Notes: generated by a model not told the origin, from the letters alone. DNA of 64,000 nt from Deltaproteobacteria bacterium RIFCSPHIGHO2_01_FULL_43_49 (GCA_001798075.1 MGRG01000014.1:62001-126000), one strand, 5' to 3'; numbered from the stretch's first letter, positions 39,901-49,800 are shown. Translations and numbers: made by a program.

Positions 39901-40422
39901 CATGGCCCAGATAATGTCGGTTTCCTCACGGGTGTTAGCGCTATCACGGCGAGTTCCGAAAGGAGTCTTGCCCTCAAGAGTGACGGGACGGTTTGGGGTT
40001 GGGGATATAACGTCTACGGTGAGCTTGGAGACAATTCCACAACAAATAGAAAGACCCCTGTCCAAGTCCATGGTTCGGGTAATGTTGGTTTCCTCACGGG
40101 TATCACGGCGATTGCTGCGGGAAGCTACCATACTCTTGCCCTCAAGAGTGATGGAACTCTTTGGGGATGGGGGCGAAATGCCTTCGGTGCTGTTGGCGAT
40201 AATTCAACGACGCAAAGAAACACCCCTGTCCAGGTAGTCGGAGTCGGTGGGTCTGGTAATTTAACGGATGTCACTGCGATTGCTGCATCTGACTACAATA
40301 GCATGGCTTTAAAAAGTGATGGAACCGTCTGGGGATGGGGACGAAATAACTATGGGCAACTGGGTCAAGGAACCAGTGAGGACGGTAACCACCCAACTCC
40401 GCTCCAGATCTCCGGCTTCTAA
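36979..40422 (+). CDS. Lipoprotein with Cys-rich segment, two FN3 domains and RCC1/beta-propeller repeats
   Basis: MRAKITYLLPVLLLAGFLSGVLQGGC lipobox; ATGYKIYRSTTSPVTTSSTLV repeated; repeated TAIAAGxxHxLALKSDGTVWAWGxNxxGQLGDNSTTQRNTPVQVHG. Confidence 0.88.
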   Translation: MRAKITYLLPVLLLAGFLSGVLQGGCGSFESVSTAGRAEGGGSSGSGVAISGTVEAPVTTSTSISIGASASKSVGKGSADSGEKIIVYKAVTDLPVSGGTVTAKTTGGTTLDTGEISSSGAITGITIDPAALDSTNQVLLECDVNGKKFASLVDLTGQSAGTTVSAGTVNTDTTLATQQVYYQGDPSCTPDNPSACAAKFLSGEVRPLALFKTFKNAFDVTSTAGSSDAAGAFEAMSKAFKAAMASGQKPSFSDINAALAGGDILNTWKAFDSSLASIDMSTAIGHVQNYIPAVAKTFQDLTTFTQYFNAGPTGWTAAAQYFGRQTGSELLNGFNKPEIFQGYLQQNATAFNAGNTAAFDGMKNVGPVMGQLAGKCAASDFTSAKYEALKALIDSKGSSFSSLTSTQVADMGEAFCNQMKAANSTTEIDALKNNPATFAGKIFDNPDAYTGSAGQTAFDNQFISFVQNPTAFSSGSGCSANADCPSGQVCTPGRYCIAECSSSCGFYAPCTSNNQCGTGYCSDGFCQFNSSFFTNPLAGVCKVTSESCSANTECCSGSCSSGRCVWQGNSGSGATGISLSAGDAQIVLNWTKLSGATGYKIYRSTTSPVTTSSTLVDTVGDVATYTDSGLTNSTTYYYRIVGILSGGDSGLSSEVSGTPSLSLVAPTGVAAQAGNAQMTLTWSKAAQATGYKIYRSTTSPVTTSSTLVETVGDVATYTNTGLTNGTTYYYAIASTASGTDSGLSSEVSGAPTAGIKLGQGNTSTRHSIIAKGDETVWAWGANDGGQIGDNSTTQRNSPVQVHGAGNVGFLTDVTAVAIGNYQTLALKSDGTLWAWGWNAYGEVGDNSTTQRNTPVQVHGPSDVGFLTGITAIAAGTSHSLALKSDGTVWAWGDNASGQLGDNNAPTDKLTPNQVHGPDDVGFLTGITAIAAGTSHSLALKSDGTVWAWGNNGQLNNVGQLGDNSTTQRNTPVQVHGPDNVGFLTGVSAITASSERSLALKSDGTVWGWGYNVYGELGDNSTTNRKTPVQVHGSGNVGFLTGITAIAAGSYHTLALKSDGTLWGWGRNAFGAVGDNSTTQRNTPVQVVGVGGSGNLTDVTAIAASDYNSMALKSDGTVWGWGRNNYGQLGQGTSEDGNHPTPLQISGF

Positions 40423-40487
40423 TCCGTTATTGAATACCATTGCACCTTTTTGGGGCCTATATTAGTCTCCCGCCGTTTTAGAATTCT

Positions 40488-41423
40488 ATGCAACTTCCAT
40501 CGGTTATAACACAACCCAAGCCTTCCTGGCTCAAAGTCAAAGTGCCTGGAGGAGAGAACTATACCCGCATCAAGGAGACCTTAAAGAGCAGGCGGCTTTA
40601 TACCGTTTGTGAAGAGGCTCATTGTCCCAATATCGGGGAGTGTTGGAATGGTGGGACCGCTACCTTCATGATCATGGGCGATTTGTGCACGAGAGGTTGT
40701 CGATTTTGTGCCGTGAAGACTGCCAAGAGTGGGATTCCCCTTGATCCAGACGAGCCGAAAAAGGTCTCTGAATCCATTGCGATCATGAATTTGGATTATG
40801 TTGTGATTACCTCGGTGAATCGAGATGATTTACCAGATGGTGGTGCCGCGCATTTTGCTAAAGTCATTGAACAAGTCAAAAACGATCACTCCAATTTGGT
40901 TGTCGAAGTCTTGACCCCCGATTTTCAGGGTCATTTCGATCAAATTGATATTGTGGCTCAAGCAACTCCCCATGTTTTTGCGCATAATTTGGAAACAGTA
41001 CGCCGTTTGACTCAGAAAGTACGTGATCCCAGAGCTACTTACGATCAGTCCTTGAAGGTTTTGAAATATGTGAAAGAAAATTTTCCGCACATTTATACAA
41101 AATCGTCACTAATGTTGGGTGTTGGTGAATTAGACGATGAAGTTTTAGAGGCGATGCAAGATTTGCGAAAAGTCGGTGTTTCGTTTTTGACATTGGGCCA
41201 ATATTTGCGACCTTCACGTAAACATCTAGCGGTTGAAGAATATATTTCCCCCGAAAAATTTGATTATTTCAAACAGTGGGGCGAAACGTTTGGATTTGAA
41301 TATGTTGCTGCGGGTCCATTAGTTAGAAGCTCCTACAAAGCGGGAGAGTTCTATATAAAATCAAAAATTAAAGACCAAAAATTAAAAACACATATCAAAA
41401 ATCAAAAATATTTAGGTTTTTAA
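40488..41423 (+). CDS. lipA: Lipoyl synthase (radical SAM)
   Basis: CEEAHCPNIGECWNGGTATFMIMGDLCTRGCRFCAV; GPLVRSSYKAGEF. Confidence 0.97.
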   Translation: MQLPSVITQPKPSWLKVKVPGGENYTRIKETLKSRRLYTVCEEAHCPNIGECWNGGTATFMIMGDLCTRGCRFCAVKTAKSGIPLDPDEPKKVSESIAIMNLDYVVITSVNRDDLPDGGAAHFAKVIEQVKNDHSNLVVEVLTPDFQGHFDQIDIVAQATPHVFAHNLETVRRLTQKVRDPRATYDQSLKVLKYVKENFPHIYTKSSLMLGVGELDDEVLEAMQDLRKVGVSFLTLGQYLRPSRKHLAVEEYISPEKFDYFKQWGETFGFEYVAAGPLVRSSYKAGEFYIKSKIKDQKLKTHIKNQKYLGF

Positions 41424-41451
41424 CTTTTAATTTTTAACTTTTGATATTAGC
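41363..41451. repeat. 7-bp-period A/T repeat covering lipA 3' end and intergenic region
   Basis: atcaaaaattaaagaccaaaaattaaaaac...ttaacttttaatttttaacttttgat; encodes IKSKIKDQKLKTHIKNQKYLGF. Confidence 0.7.
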
Positions 41452-41462
41452 CGGAGGCGAAG

Positions 41463-42644
41463 ATGGATTGGAAAATGCCAGACCTAGGTGAAGGGGTTCA
41501 GGAAGGCGAAATTATTAAATGGTTGGTCAAAGAGGGTGACAAAGTCCATTTTGATCAACATTTAGTCGAAATCATGACCGACAAAGCCACGATGGAAATT
41601 CCGTCTCCTATCGATGGGGTTGTTCAAAAAATTGTGATGAAAGAAGGATCAATTGCAAAAATTGGGCAGACGTTGGCGGTGATTGGGGGAGAGGGAGCCC
41701 CGAAGGAAAAACGTGAAGAGTCGTTCGTGAAACGTGAAGCGCCTACTAAACAAATTTCACGAGATACTCTTCACGAGATACGAACGACGAAGGTTCCCTT
41801 GGCTTCTCCTGCAATCCGCCAACTTGCGCGTGAATTGAATGTCGATCTTGAGAAAATTGTTGGGACGGGCCCCGGTGGAAGAATTATGAAAGAGGATGTG
41901 GAAAAAGTTCGAAGTTCGAAGTTCGAAGTTCGAAGGATGAAGGATGAAGAACGTATCCCCTTGCGGGGACTGCGCCGCAAAATTGCGGAGCACATGGTTT
42001 TGTCTCGAAAAACGGCTGCTCACTTTACCCATGTTGATGAAGTTGATTTGACCGAATTGGTTGCTCTTAGAAATCGAGATAAAAAGGGAGCAGAGTCCAA
42101 AGGGGTCAAGCTAACCTATTTACCCTACATCATGAAGGCGGTCATCGAAGGGCTCAAAAAACATCCTTATGTCAATGCTTCGCTCGATGAAGCAACGCAC
42201 GAAATTATTTTGAAAAAATATTATAACATCGGCGTGGCGGTAGCGACTGAAGAGGGGCTCATTGTTCCGGTCGTCAAAAAAGCCGACTCTCTTTCTCTAA
42301 TTGAGCTTGCCAAAGCGGTGAGTCTTTTAAGCGAACAAGCTCGCTCTCACAAAATTGCTTTGGAAGATTTGAAAGGCGGAACTTTTACACTAACCAACAT
42401 TGGCTCGGTAGGTGGCATTGTTTCGGCACCCATCATTAACTATCCGGAAGTGGCCATCATGGGGTTGCACAAAATCAAACCGACCCCTGTTGTTAAAGAT
42501 GGCAAAGTGGTTGTGCGAGACGTTATGTGGATTTCTGTTTCGGCGGACCATCGGGTGGTCGATGGAGCTTATCTGGCGACATTTTTGAATGAGGTCATCA
42601 AAATTCTAGAAAATCCTAAGGAATTCTTTCATGAAAAAATATGA
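41463..42644 (+). CDS. Dihydrolipoamide acyltransferase E2 (PDH or BCKDH type)
   Basis: Lipoyl domain MTDKATMEIPSPIDG; PSBD LASPAIRQLARELNVDLEKIVGTGPGGRIMKEDV; catalytic ISVSADHRVVDGA. Confidence 0.96.
   Translation: MDWKMPDLGEGVQEGEIIKWLVKEGDKVHFDQHLVEIMTDKATMEIPSPIDGVVQKIVMKEGSIAKIGQTLAVIGGEGAPKEKREESFVKREAPTKQISRDTLHEIRTTKVPLASPAIRQLARELNVDLEKIVGTGPGGRIMKEDVEKVRSSKFEVRRMKDEERIPLRGLRRKIAEHMVLSRKTAAHFTHVDEVDLTELVALRNRDKKGAESKGVKLTYLPYIMKAVIEGLKKHPYVNASLDEATHEIILKKYYNIGVAVATEEGLIVPVVKKADSLSLIELAKAVSLLSEQARSHKIALEDLKGGTFTLTNIGSVGGIVSAPIINYPEVAIMGLHKIKPTPVVKDGKVVVRDVMWISVSADHRVVDGAYLATFLNEVIKILENPKEFFHEKI
41711..41793. repeat. CGTGAA-type fold-back repeat in E2 linker 1
   Basis: cgtgaagagtcgttcgtgaaacgtgaag ... 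tttcacgagatactcttcacgagatacgaacgacg. Confidence 0.65.
41908..41949. repeat. TTCGAAG 7-bp tandem repeat in E2 linker 2
   Basis: ttcgaagttcgaagttcgaagttcgaaggatgaaggatgaag. Confidence 0.85.
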
Positions 42645-44028
42645 TGTCGCTGTGATTGGCGCAGGGCCAGGAGGTTATGTCGCTGCGATCCGGTTGGGAA
42701 AGCTTGGCAAAAAAGTAGTCGTGATAGAAAAAGAAAGGGTGGGGGGTGTTTGCCTGAATGTTGGGTGTATCCCATCAAAAGCTTTAATCCACGCCTCCGA
42801 ATTATACCGCCATATTGTTCATGCCAGTGAGTTTGGTTTTAATGTGAAGGGAGTCGATGTCGAAGTTAACAAGTTGCAAAGTTGGAAAGATGGGGTGGTG
42901 CAAAAATTAACGCAAGGGGTTGCCGGTCTTTTGAAAGCAAACAGGGTTGATGTTATTAAGGGAGAAGCAAAATTCAAAACGAATCGTGAACTTGTTGTGA
43001 AAGGTGGTTCTCAAGAAGAAGTCGTTGGGTTTGATTCTGCCATTGTTGCAACCGGCTCGCTCCCGGCGACACTCCCAGGCTTTGAGCCCGATGGAAAATA
43101 TATCGGAACTTCCACAGAGGCGTTGAGTTACAAAGAAATTCCAAAAAACCTTTGTGTGATTGGTGGGGGTTATATCGGTTTAGAAATTGGATCATTGTAC
43201 GCAGCGTTGGGTTCCTCAGTAACAGTTGTTGAAGCAACGCCTAGTCTTCTGCCAGGCACGGATCCAGAAGCAACTCAAGTTGTCGCGAAAGAATTAAAGA
43301 AGAGAGGTATAAAAGTTCTGTTGCGGACAAAGGCCCTTAGTTGGCAAGAGGCGAAGGGGAATGCCGAGTTGGTGGTTGATAAAAATGGAGAAAAAGATGT
43401 TTTGGTTTTCAATAAAATTTTGGTCTCCGTTGGAAGAGTTCCGAATTCAAAAAATTTAGGCTTGGAAAATATCGGTGTTCAGCTCGATCCAAAAGGATTT
43501 ATTAAAGTTGATGAGCAACGCCAAACAAATGTTCAGGGAATTTACGCAATCGGTGATTGTGCGGGTCAGCCAATGTTGGCTCACAAAGCAAGCAAAGAAG
43601 GTTTGATTGCAGCCTCTGTGATTGCCGGTGGGAGTGATGTCTATGATGTGCGGGCAATGCCGGCCGTGATCTTTACCACACCGGAGATTGCCAGTGTCGG
43701 TTTGATGGAAGAAGAGGCAAAAAAGGCGGGATACGAAATTAAAGTCGGTAAATTTCCTTTTGCGGCGTCAGGGAAGGCGTTGGCAGTGGGAAAGACCGAT
43801 GGTTTTACAAAAATTATTTCGGACGCGAAATCGGATATTGTACTAGGCGTTTTGATTGTGGGTGAGGAGGCTTCAAACCTTATTGGAGAGGCTAGCCTTG
43901 CCATAGAAATGGGGGCGACAACAGAAGACATTGCGAGAACCGTCCATCCACACCCCACCTTAACCGAAACCTTAATGGAAGCAGCGGAGGCAGTTCATGG
44001 AAGAGCTATCCATATCATCCAGAGATAA
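42631..44028 (+). CDS. lpdA: Dihydrolipoamide dehydrogenase E3
   Basis: GGVCLNVGCIPSKALIH; YAIGDCAGQPMLAHKASKEG; HPHPTLTETLMEAA. Confidence 0.97.
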   Translation: MKKYDVAVIGAGPGGYVAAIRLGKLGKKVVVIEKERVGGVCLNVGCIPSKALIHASELYRHIVHASEFGFNVKGVDVEVNKLQSWKDGVVQKLTQGVAGLLKANRVDVIKGEAKFKTNRELVVKGGSQEEVVGFDSAIVATGSLPATLPGFEPDGKYIGTSTEALSYKEIPKNLCVIGGGYIGLEIGSLYAALGSSVTVVEATPSLLPGTDPEATQVVAKELKKRGIKVLLRTKALSWQEAKGNAELVVDKNGEKDVLVFNKILVSVGRVPNSKNLGLENIGVQLDPKGFIKVDEQRQTNVQGIYAIGDCAGQPMLAHKASKEGLIAASVIAGGSDVYDVRAMPAVIFTTPEIASVGLMEEEAKKAGYEIKVGKFPFAASGKALAVGKTDGFTKIISDAKSDIVLGVLIVGEEASNLIGEASLAIEMGATTEDIARTVHPHPTLTETLMEAAEAVHGRAIHIIQR

Positions 44029-44686
44029 AAGGGGACGTTCCCCCAAAATTTTGACACCACCGTCAAAAATCCGAGGGAACGTCCCCATCGTCAATTTGGG
44101 GCTGACAGACTACCAAGAAACTCACAAACTCCAGTTGGAACTACATTCAAGTATTACTTTAAATAATTCAAGAGAAGTAATTATAATTACAGAGCATTAT
44201 CCTGTCTATACATGTGGAAGAACCACCAAGCCTCATGATCGACCTTTGAAGAGTCCCATCCCAATGGTGGATGTCGAAAGGGGTGGGGAATTGACCTATC
44301 ATGGACCAGGGCAAATTGTTGGTTACCCCATTTTAAATCTTTCAAAAAGAAGGCTTAGTATCCCGCAGTATTTAAGAACCTTAGAAAACGCGTTGGCAAA
44401 GGCTTTGCTGGCTTTTGATATAGAGTCTCACTATCGCGAAGAACACAGGGCGGGGCTTTGGGTGGGTCATCAAAAGATTGTTTCGATAGGGATTGCAGTC
44501 AGGCGTTGGGTCACCTTTCACGGCTTCGCCATCAATGTTGATTGTGACCTGGAACCCTTCAAAAATGCAAGGCCTTGCGGGCTTTCCGGAAACAGCGTGA
44601 CGTCTCTAAAAGAGTTGGGTTATAATGTCCCGAAAGGTCATTTGCGCGAAGCGGTCAAACAAGAGCTCCTTCGCGCCTTTTTTTGA
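43997..44686 (+). CDS. lipB: Octanoyltransferase LipB (start codon uncertain)
   Basis: LGLTDYQETHKLQLELH, ELTYHGPGQIVGYPILNL, GKIVSIGIAVRRWVTFHGFAINV-like; 5' end runs through a palindromic element. Confidence 0.9.
   Translation: MEELSISSRDKRGRSPKILTPPSKIRGNVPIVNLGLTDYQETHKLQLELHSSITLNNSREVIIITEHYPVYTCGRTTKPHDRPLKSPIPMVDVERGGELTYHGPGQIVGYPILNLSKRRLSIPQYLRTLENALAKALLAFDIESHYREEHRAGLWVGHQKIVSIGIAVRRWVTFHGFAINVDCDLEPFKNARPCGLSGNSVTSLKELGYNVPKGHLREAVKQELLRAFF
44031..44086. repeat. GGGGACGTTCCCC hairpin element, long-arm copy 4
   Basis: ggggacgttccccc aaaattttgac accacc gtcaaaaatcc gagggaacgtcccc. Confidence 0.9.
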
Positions 44687-44687
44687 T

Positions 44688-45746
44688 ATGACTACTCGCA
44701 ACGCAAAAGTTGTTTCCCTAAAAGGGCCGCAAAAGGCGACACAGGAATTACCGGCTCCCCTTCAGATAAAAATCTACGACCTGATGGTCAAAGGAAGGGT
44801 TTTAGAAGAGCGTCTCATTCGTATGGGCAAATCGGGTCTCGGATTTTTCTGGATAGGGGGCCCGGGTGAGGAGGCTTTCAATGTTCCTTTGGGTTTGCTC
44901 ATCAAAAAAGGGGAAGGGCTCGATTATGATTATCTCCATTCTCATTACCGTCAATCGGGAACTCTTCTTGCCATGGGTGTTCCCATCATCGATGTCTTAA
45001 GACAAATGCACAGCACGGCGACCGACCCGTACACGGGGGGACGCAATTTTGTAAATCATTACTCCATCAAAAAATGGAATGTGGTGAACACAACAACACC
45101 GATTGAAGTTCAATATAGTGTTTGTATCGGTACAGGAGTGGCTCAAAAAAGACACGGCGGAGAGGGTATTACAATTGTGACCGGAGGAGACGCCGGCACT
45201 GCAGAAGGCGATTTTGGAACTTGTCTTACCTGGTCCTCTAGAAAAGGGAACGAATTACCCATTTTGATTATTGTGACGAACAATCAGTGGGGGATCAGTA
45301 CCACTTATGAAGAAGTTCATTGTGAAAAACCGATTGCGGCAAGAGGAGAAGCCTTCGGTATCCGATCGGAGATTATCAATGGGAATGATCCTATTGTTTC
45401 TTATGCCGCAATTGAAGAGGCAATGAGCACTGTTCGCAAAGAGCGCAAACCCTTTTTGCTGGAGGCTCGTGTTTCCAGACTCTATGGCCATTCTTCTGCC
45501 TCTGGCGCCAACTGGGTCTCCGGCGAGGTGGATTGCATTCCGGAGTTTGAAAAACAACTCAAACAAAAGGGGATTTTGCAAGACGAAGATTTCAAAAAAA
45601 TCAAAGAAAAATATGAACAAGAATCGCTCGACAGTTTGAAACAAGTTCTCAAAGAACCAAAACCAGATCCAGAAAGTATCTTTGATCACGTTTTTGTCGA
45701 CGGAAAGGATGCACAAATTCCATGGCCACGATGGCTCAAGCGATAA
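44688..45746 (+). CDS. Thiamine-dependent dehydrogenase E1 alpha subunit
   Basis: GGPGEEAFNVPLGLLIKKGEGLDYDYLHSHYRQSG; ITIVTGGDAGTAEGDFGTCLTWSSRKGNELPILIIVTNNQWGIST. Confidence 0.94.
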   Translation: MTTRNAKVVSLKGPQKATQELPAPLQIKIYDLMVKGRVLEERLIRMGKSGLGFFWIGGPGEEAFNVPLGLLIKKGEGLDYDYLHSHYRQSGTLLAMGVPIIDVLRQMHSTATDPYTGGRNFVNHYSIKKWNVVNTTTPIEVQYSVCIGTGVAQKRHGGEGITIVTGGDAGTAEGDFGTCLTWSSRKGNELPILIIVTNNQWGISTTYEEVHCEKPIAARGEAFGIRSEIINGNDPIVSYAAIEEAMSTVRKERKPFLLEARVSRLYGHSSASGANWVSGEVDCIPEFEKQLKQKGILQDEDFKKIKEKYEQESLDSLKQVLKEPKPDPESIFDHVFVDGKDAQIPWPRWLKR

Positions 45747-46774
45747 GATTAGCCCTTCACTATGGTGAGGAGTATTTAGGGGTGAAGGATGTTTTTGGGG
45801 AGGATGTTGGCCCGCCCTTGGGGGGTGTGTTTACTTGCACCCAGGGAATCAAGACTGCTTGGAATTCACCGTTGGACGAAAGGGGAATCATTGGCTGTGC
45901 TTTGGGTTTGGCATTGGTGGGCCAAAAACCGGTCGCTGAGATTCAATTTTGTGATTACATTTTTAACACCATTGATCTTTTGAAATACGCAGGAAGCACC
46001 CTTTGGCGTTCCAACGGTCAGTGGCCTGTCGCGATGGTGATTATGACCCCAGTCGGCTCAGGGATTCACGGAGCGGTTTATCACTCGCATTCGTTCGAAT
46101 CGGTCATGAGCCACATTCAGGGTTGGAAGATTGTCATGCCTTCCAACGCTTACGATGCTTATGGTTTGATGTTGGCTGCCATCAAAGATCCCAATCCGGT
46201 GATGGTTCTGATGCCGAAAGCGCTCTTGCGCTCTCAAGGAGAGGAAAAAATTCCGGGAGAACCGGCCGATGCAAAAGAGTTATCAAAGATGATTGATGCC
46301 CCTTTGGGCGATAGAAGTCAGTGGAGGCCGAAATGGCCCAATCTTAAAGATCCAAATCTAGAAATAGGCAAAGCAAAGCTTTGTTTGGAAGGGGAACATC
46401 TTTCTGTAATCAGTTATGGACGAACACTTCCTTTATGTTTGCAAGCCGCGCAAGAATTAAGCAGTGATGGCATTTCTTGTGAGGTGATCGATTTGCGAAC
46501 CATCTATCCCTACGATCAAGAAATGATTTTTGCCTCCGTTCAAAAAACAGGACGTGTTATTGTTGTGAATGAAGATACGGAGGTGACCAATTTTGGCGAG
46601 CACATTTTAAGAAGAATCACCGAAGATTGTTTTTATCATTTGCAAGCCCCGCCGACACTACTTGCCGGAGCAAACATTCCCGGAGTCGGACTCGCAGAAA
46701 ATCTGGAACAGGCTAGCATTCCACAATTAGAAACCATCATCGAAACCCTAAAGGCCGTTGCCCGGACCAGCTGA
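45722..46774 (+). CDS. Thiamine-dependent dehydrogenase E1 beta subunit
   Basis: VFGEDVGPPLGGVFTCTQGIKTAW; PVAEIQFCDYIFNTIDLL; EVIDLRTIYPYDQEMI. Confidence 0.95.
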   Translation: MATMAQAIRLALHYGEEYLGVKDVFGEDVGPPLGGVFTCTQGIKTAWNSPLDERGIIGCALGLALVGQKPVAEIQFCDYIFNTIDLLKYAGSTLWRSNGQWPVAMVIMTPVGSGIHGAVYHSHSFESVMSHIQGWKIVMPSNAYDAYGLMLAAIKDPNPVMVLMPKALLRSQGEEKIPGEPADAKELSKMIDAPLGDRSQWRPKWPNLKDPNLEIGKAKLCLEGEHLSVISYGRTLPLCLQAAQELSSDGISCEVIDLRTIYPYDQEMIFASVQKTGRVIVVNEDTEVTNFGEHILRRITEDCFYHLQAPPTLLAGANIPGVGLAENLEQASIPQLETIIETLKAVARTS

Positions 46775-46869
46775 TTCTAAAGCGTTTCCAGGACACATCT
46801 CCCTTCAGGAAATCCCTTGACCCCCCTTCTATTTCCGACTAGCGTTCAAGCTTTCTAGGGGCATTATTG

Positions 46870-49800
46870 ATGCGTTTTAGCCTCCCTCGTCGTTGGTGGT
46901 TTTTTCTCTCGGTAGTACTCCTTGTTTCTACCTTCCCTACAAAAGTATTCGCCGATGCCGATGATGTTCAAAGTGGGGCGACAACCTTTAATCTCAATGC
47001 CAGTTATGCCGGCTCCATCAGCACGAATGACACGGTCGACTGGTGGAAAATTCTGGTTTCTGCGTTAGGCGATCTTCAAGTCAATCTGGATGTTCCTTGC
47101 AATGCCGATTTTGATCTGGAACTTTATCAGGGGTCGACCTTCGTCAAGGGATCCTATGGGCCCGTCTGCGGTGATGAAACCGTCCGTGTGACGATGAATT
47201 ATTCCGGATGGTATTATGTCAAAGTTTATCGCTATTCGGGGGCAGGCAGTTATGGATTGAGTGCCACGGTCATCCCGCCTCCAACCGTTGACAAGGCTGC
47301 TTTTGTCAGCGAGACAATTTCAGACGGAACCGATTTTTATCCCAACACCTCTTTTACAAAAACCTGGACGATTCGCAATAGCGGGACCTCAACATGGAAT
47401 AGTAATTACTACCTAGAGTATGTTGGAACAAATTTTTCAGGAACACTTTCTACAAGCCAATCGATTCGCCGTGTCGGTGTGACCGTGTCACCTGGATATC
47501 AATATACCTTTAGCATTCCCATGCAGTCTCCTGGTTCAACCGGGACCGGGTTTCGAGAGGATTGGCGGCTTAGAGGTCCCAATGGAGTCATCAATGTTGA
47601 TTCTTCGCCAACCGTCTGGGCGTTGATTGATGTGGTTTCTCCCCCCAACAACCCGCCCAATGATTGCACCCTTGTTTCACCTTCCAATGGGGAAAGCAAC
47701 CAGCCCCTCACTACTTTGCTGGATTGGGCATGCACGGACCCCGATGCCGGTGACAACATTGTCGATTACTATTTGCAACTCGATGACAATATCGATTTTT
47801 CTTCTCCCTTAAAGAATGGCACTATTGGAAGTGCAACCAGTTCCTGGCGTCCTTCAAATAATGGGATTTCGCTCGCCAATGGAACAACTTATTATTGGCG
47901 AGTGTATGGGAAGGACAGCCAAGGGGCGATTAGTCAGCTCTGGACTCGTTGGAGTTTTACAACAGTTTCCCCACCGATCGACTTGGCTCCATATACTCCT
48001 TCCGGCTGGTCTGCTCCGATTGTCGCCTCTGGAGTAACAGGAACCAATCAGGATGGGACACTCTATGCTTGTCTGCCGGCCTATCTCGATTTCGCATTCC
48101 AAAATTCAGGGAATGGTTCAACATCCAACACCTTCTATAATTATATCCTGATTGATGGGAGCAACGTCTATCAGTGGGTGAAAAGCGGCATCGCGTCGAA
48201 CGGCTCTGCGACTTTAGTTGATTACAACGTCTCAAATATTTCAGCCGGCTGGCATACGGTTACGTTGAGTGCGGATGCAACAGGTCTCATTCAAGAATCG
48301 AGCGACAGTAATAATAGTTTTTCAAAATCCTTTTATTGGAATGCTTGTAATTCGCCGGTCGCAGCGATCACCAATCCTTCCAATGGAAGTGCTACGACGT
48401 CATCTCCCATTTCCGTCACTGGGACTTGCAGCGACACCGATGGCAATTTGGCTTCTGTCACGCTGAAAAACGAGACGACAGGAGGGTCTGGTGCAACAAA
48501 CATATCTGGTTCTCAAGCCACTTTTTCAACTTCCATGGGACTTAACCCCGGACTAAACACGCTTTCGGCAACCTGTCTGGACAGTTTCGGCGCCAGTTCT
48601 CGTGCGAGCGTTTCCGTTGACTATGCCATTTGTTCCGACGGATCGTCGCGAGACGGTATCGGTGATCCTTGTAATCATAACGAGGATGGAGATGGGCGTC
48701 TTGATTCCATCGACACTTGTCCCTTTGACCCCGATGATTCGATCAACGATCCTTGCAACCATGATGAAGATGGAGATGGCATTCCGGATGTTGTGGATGC
48801 GTGTCCTTTCTATCCCAACGATACGATTGGCGATGCCTGCAATCCCAATGACAATGGCAACCTCGTTTTTTCAGGAGATCCTGTTCGAAAAACCCTCACT
48901 GAGGGAAGTGTTGATCAGACCCAGCAATTTCGTGTCACCAATACGGGGACAGGACCTCTTGTCTATTCTTTAAGCAAGAGTGTGCCGACTCCGCCGGTCA
49001 CACTTGTCAAAAACGGGGGTGAAACGGATGCCTTCACAAAATCGCAACATGTTTTGAATCCGGGGGCAACCGACATTTTCACCTTCCTGGTGGATGCCAC
49101 CAGTTTTCAGGTCGGAAATTCCACAATCATGACGGATATCCGCCTCACCAGCAATGATGTCTCGGAAGGGTCGGCGACAATTCCGGTGGATGTCAATGTG
49201 GAAAAGGCGCCTTATTGTCCGGCGATTTTGTCCTGCCAAGTGCCGCCTGCCAGCACACTGGGGAATCAAACGCCGACGGTTCAAAATGTGAGTGATCCCA
49301 TTAATACAGCAACAGGAAATTATGCCTATCATCATACCGATCTTGCCCTCGTCGGAAGAGGTTTAAGTCTCAACTTTTCCAGAACCTATAACAGTCAAGA
49401 TCACTATCTTGGCCCGCTGGGTTTTGGTTGGACACACACCTTCAATATTTTCCTGGTGGAGTCCGAATCAGGGGACATCCAGATTAAATGGGGGGATGGT
49501 CACTATGAAGGCCATACTAAAAACACGGATGGAACTTTTACACCACCCTTGGGTCTCTTTTCAACTCTCACAAAAAACCAAGATGCCTCCTTTGATTTGG
49601 TTACAAAAGACAAAATTCTCTTCCGTTTTTCCGCTGGCGGTCAGCTAACAAAAATCTTGGATCGCAATGGCAACGAGCTTGCTTTTTCCTATGACACTCA
49701 AAAGCGTTTGAAAGAAGTTTCCGACCTGACAGGAAAAAAACTGATCTTTGCCTATTTGGATTCCGATCCTTTTAAAATTGCCTCCGTGAGTGATCACAAG

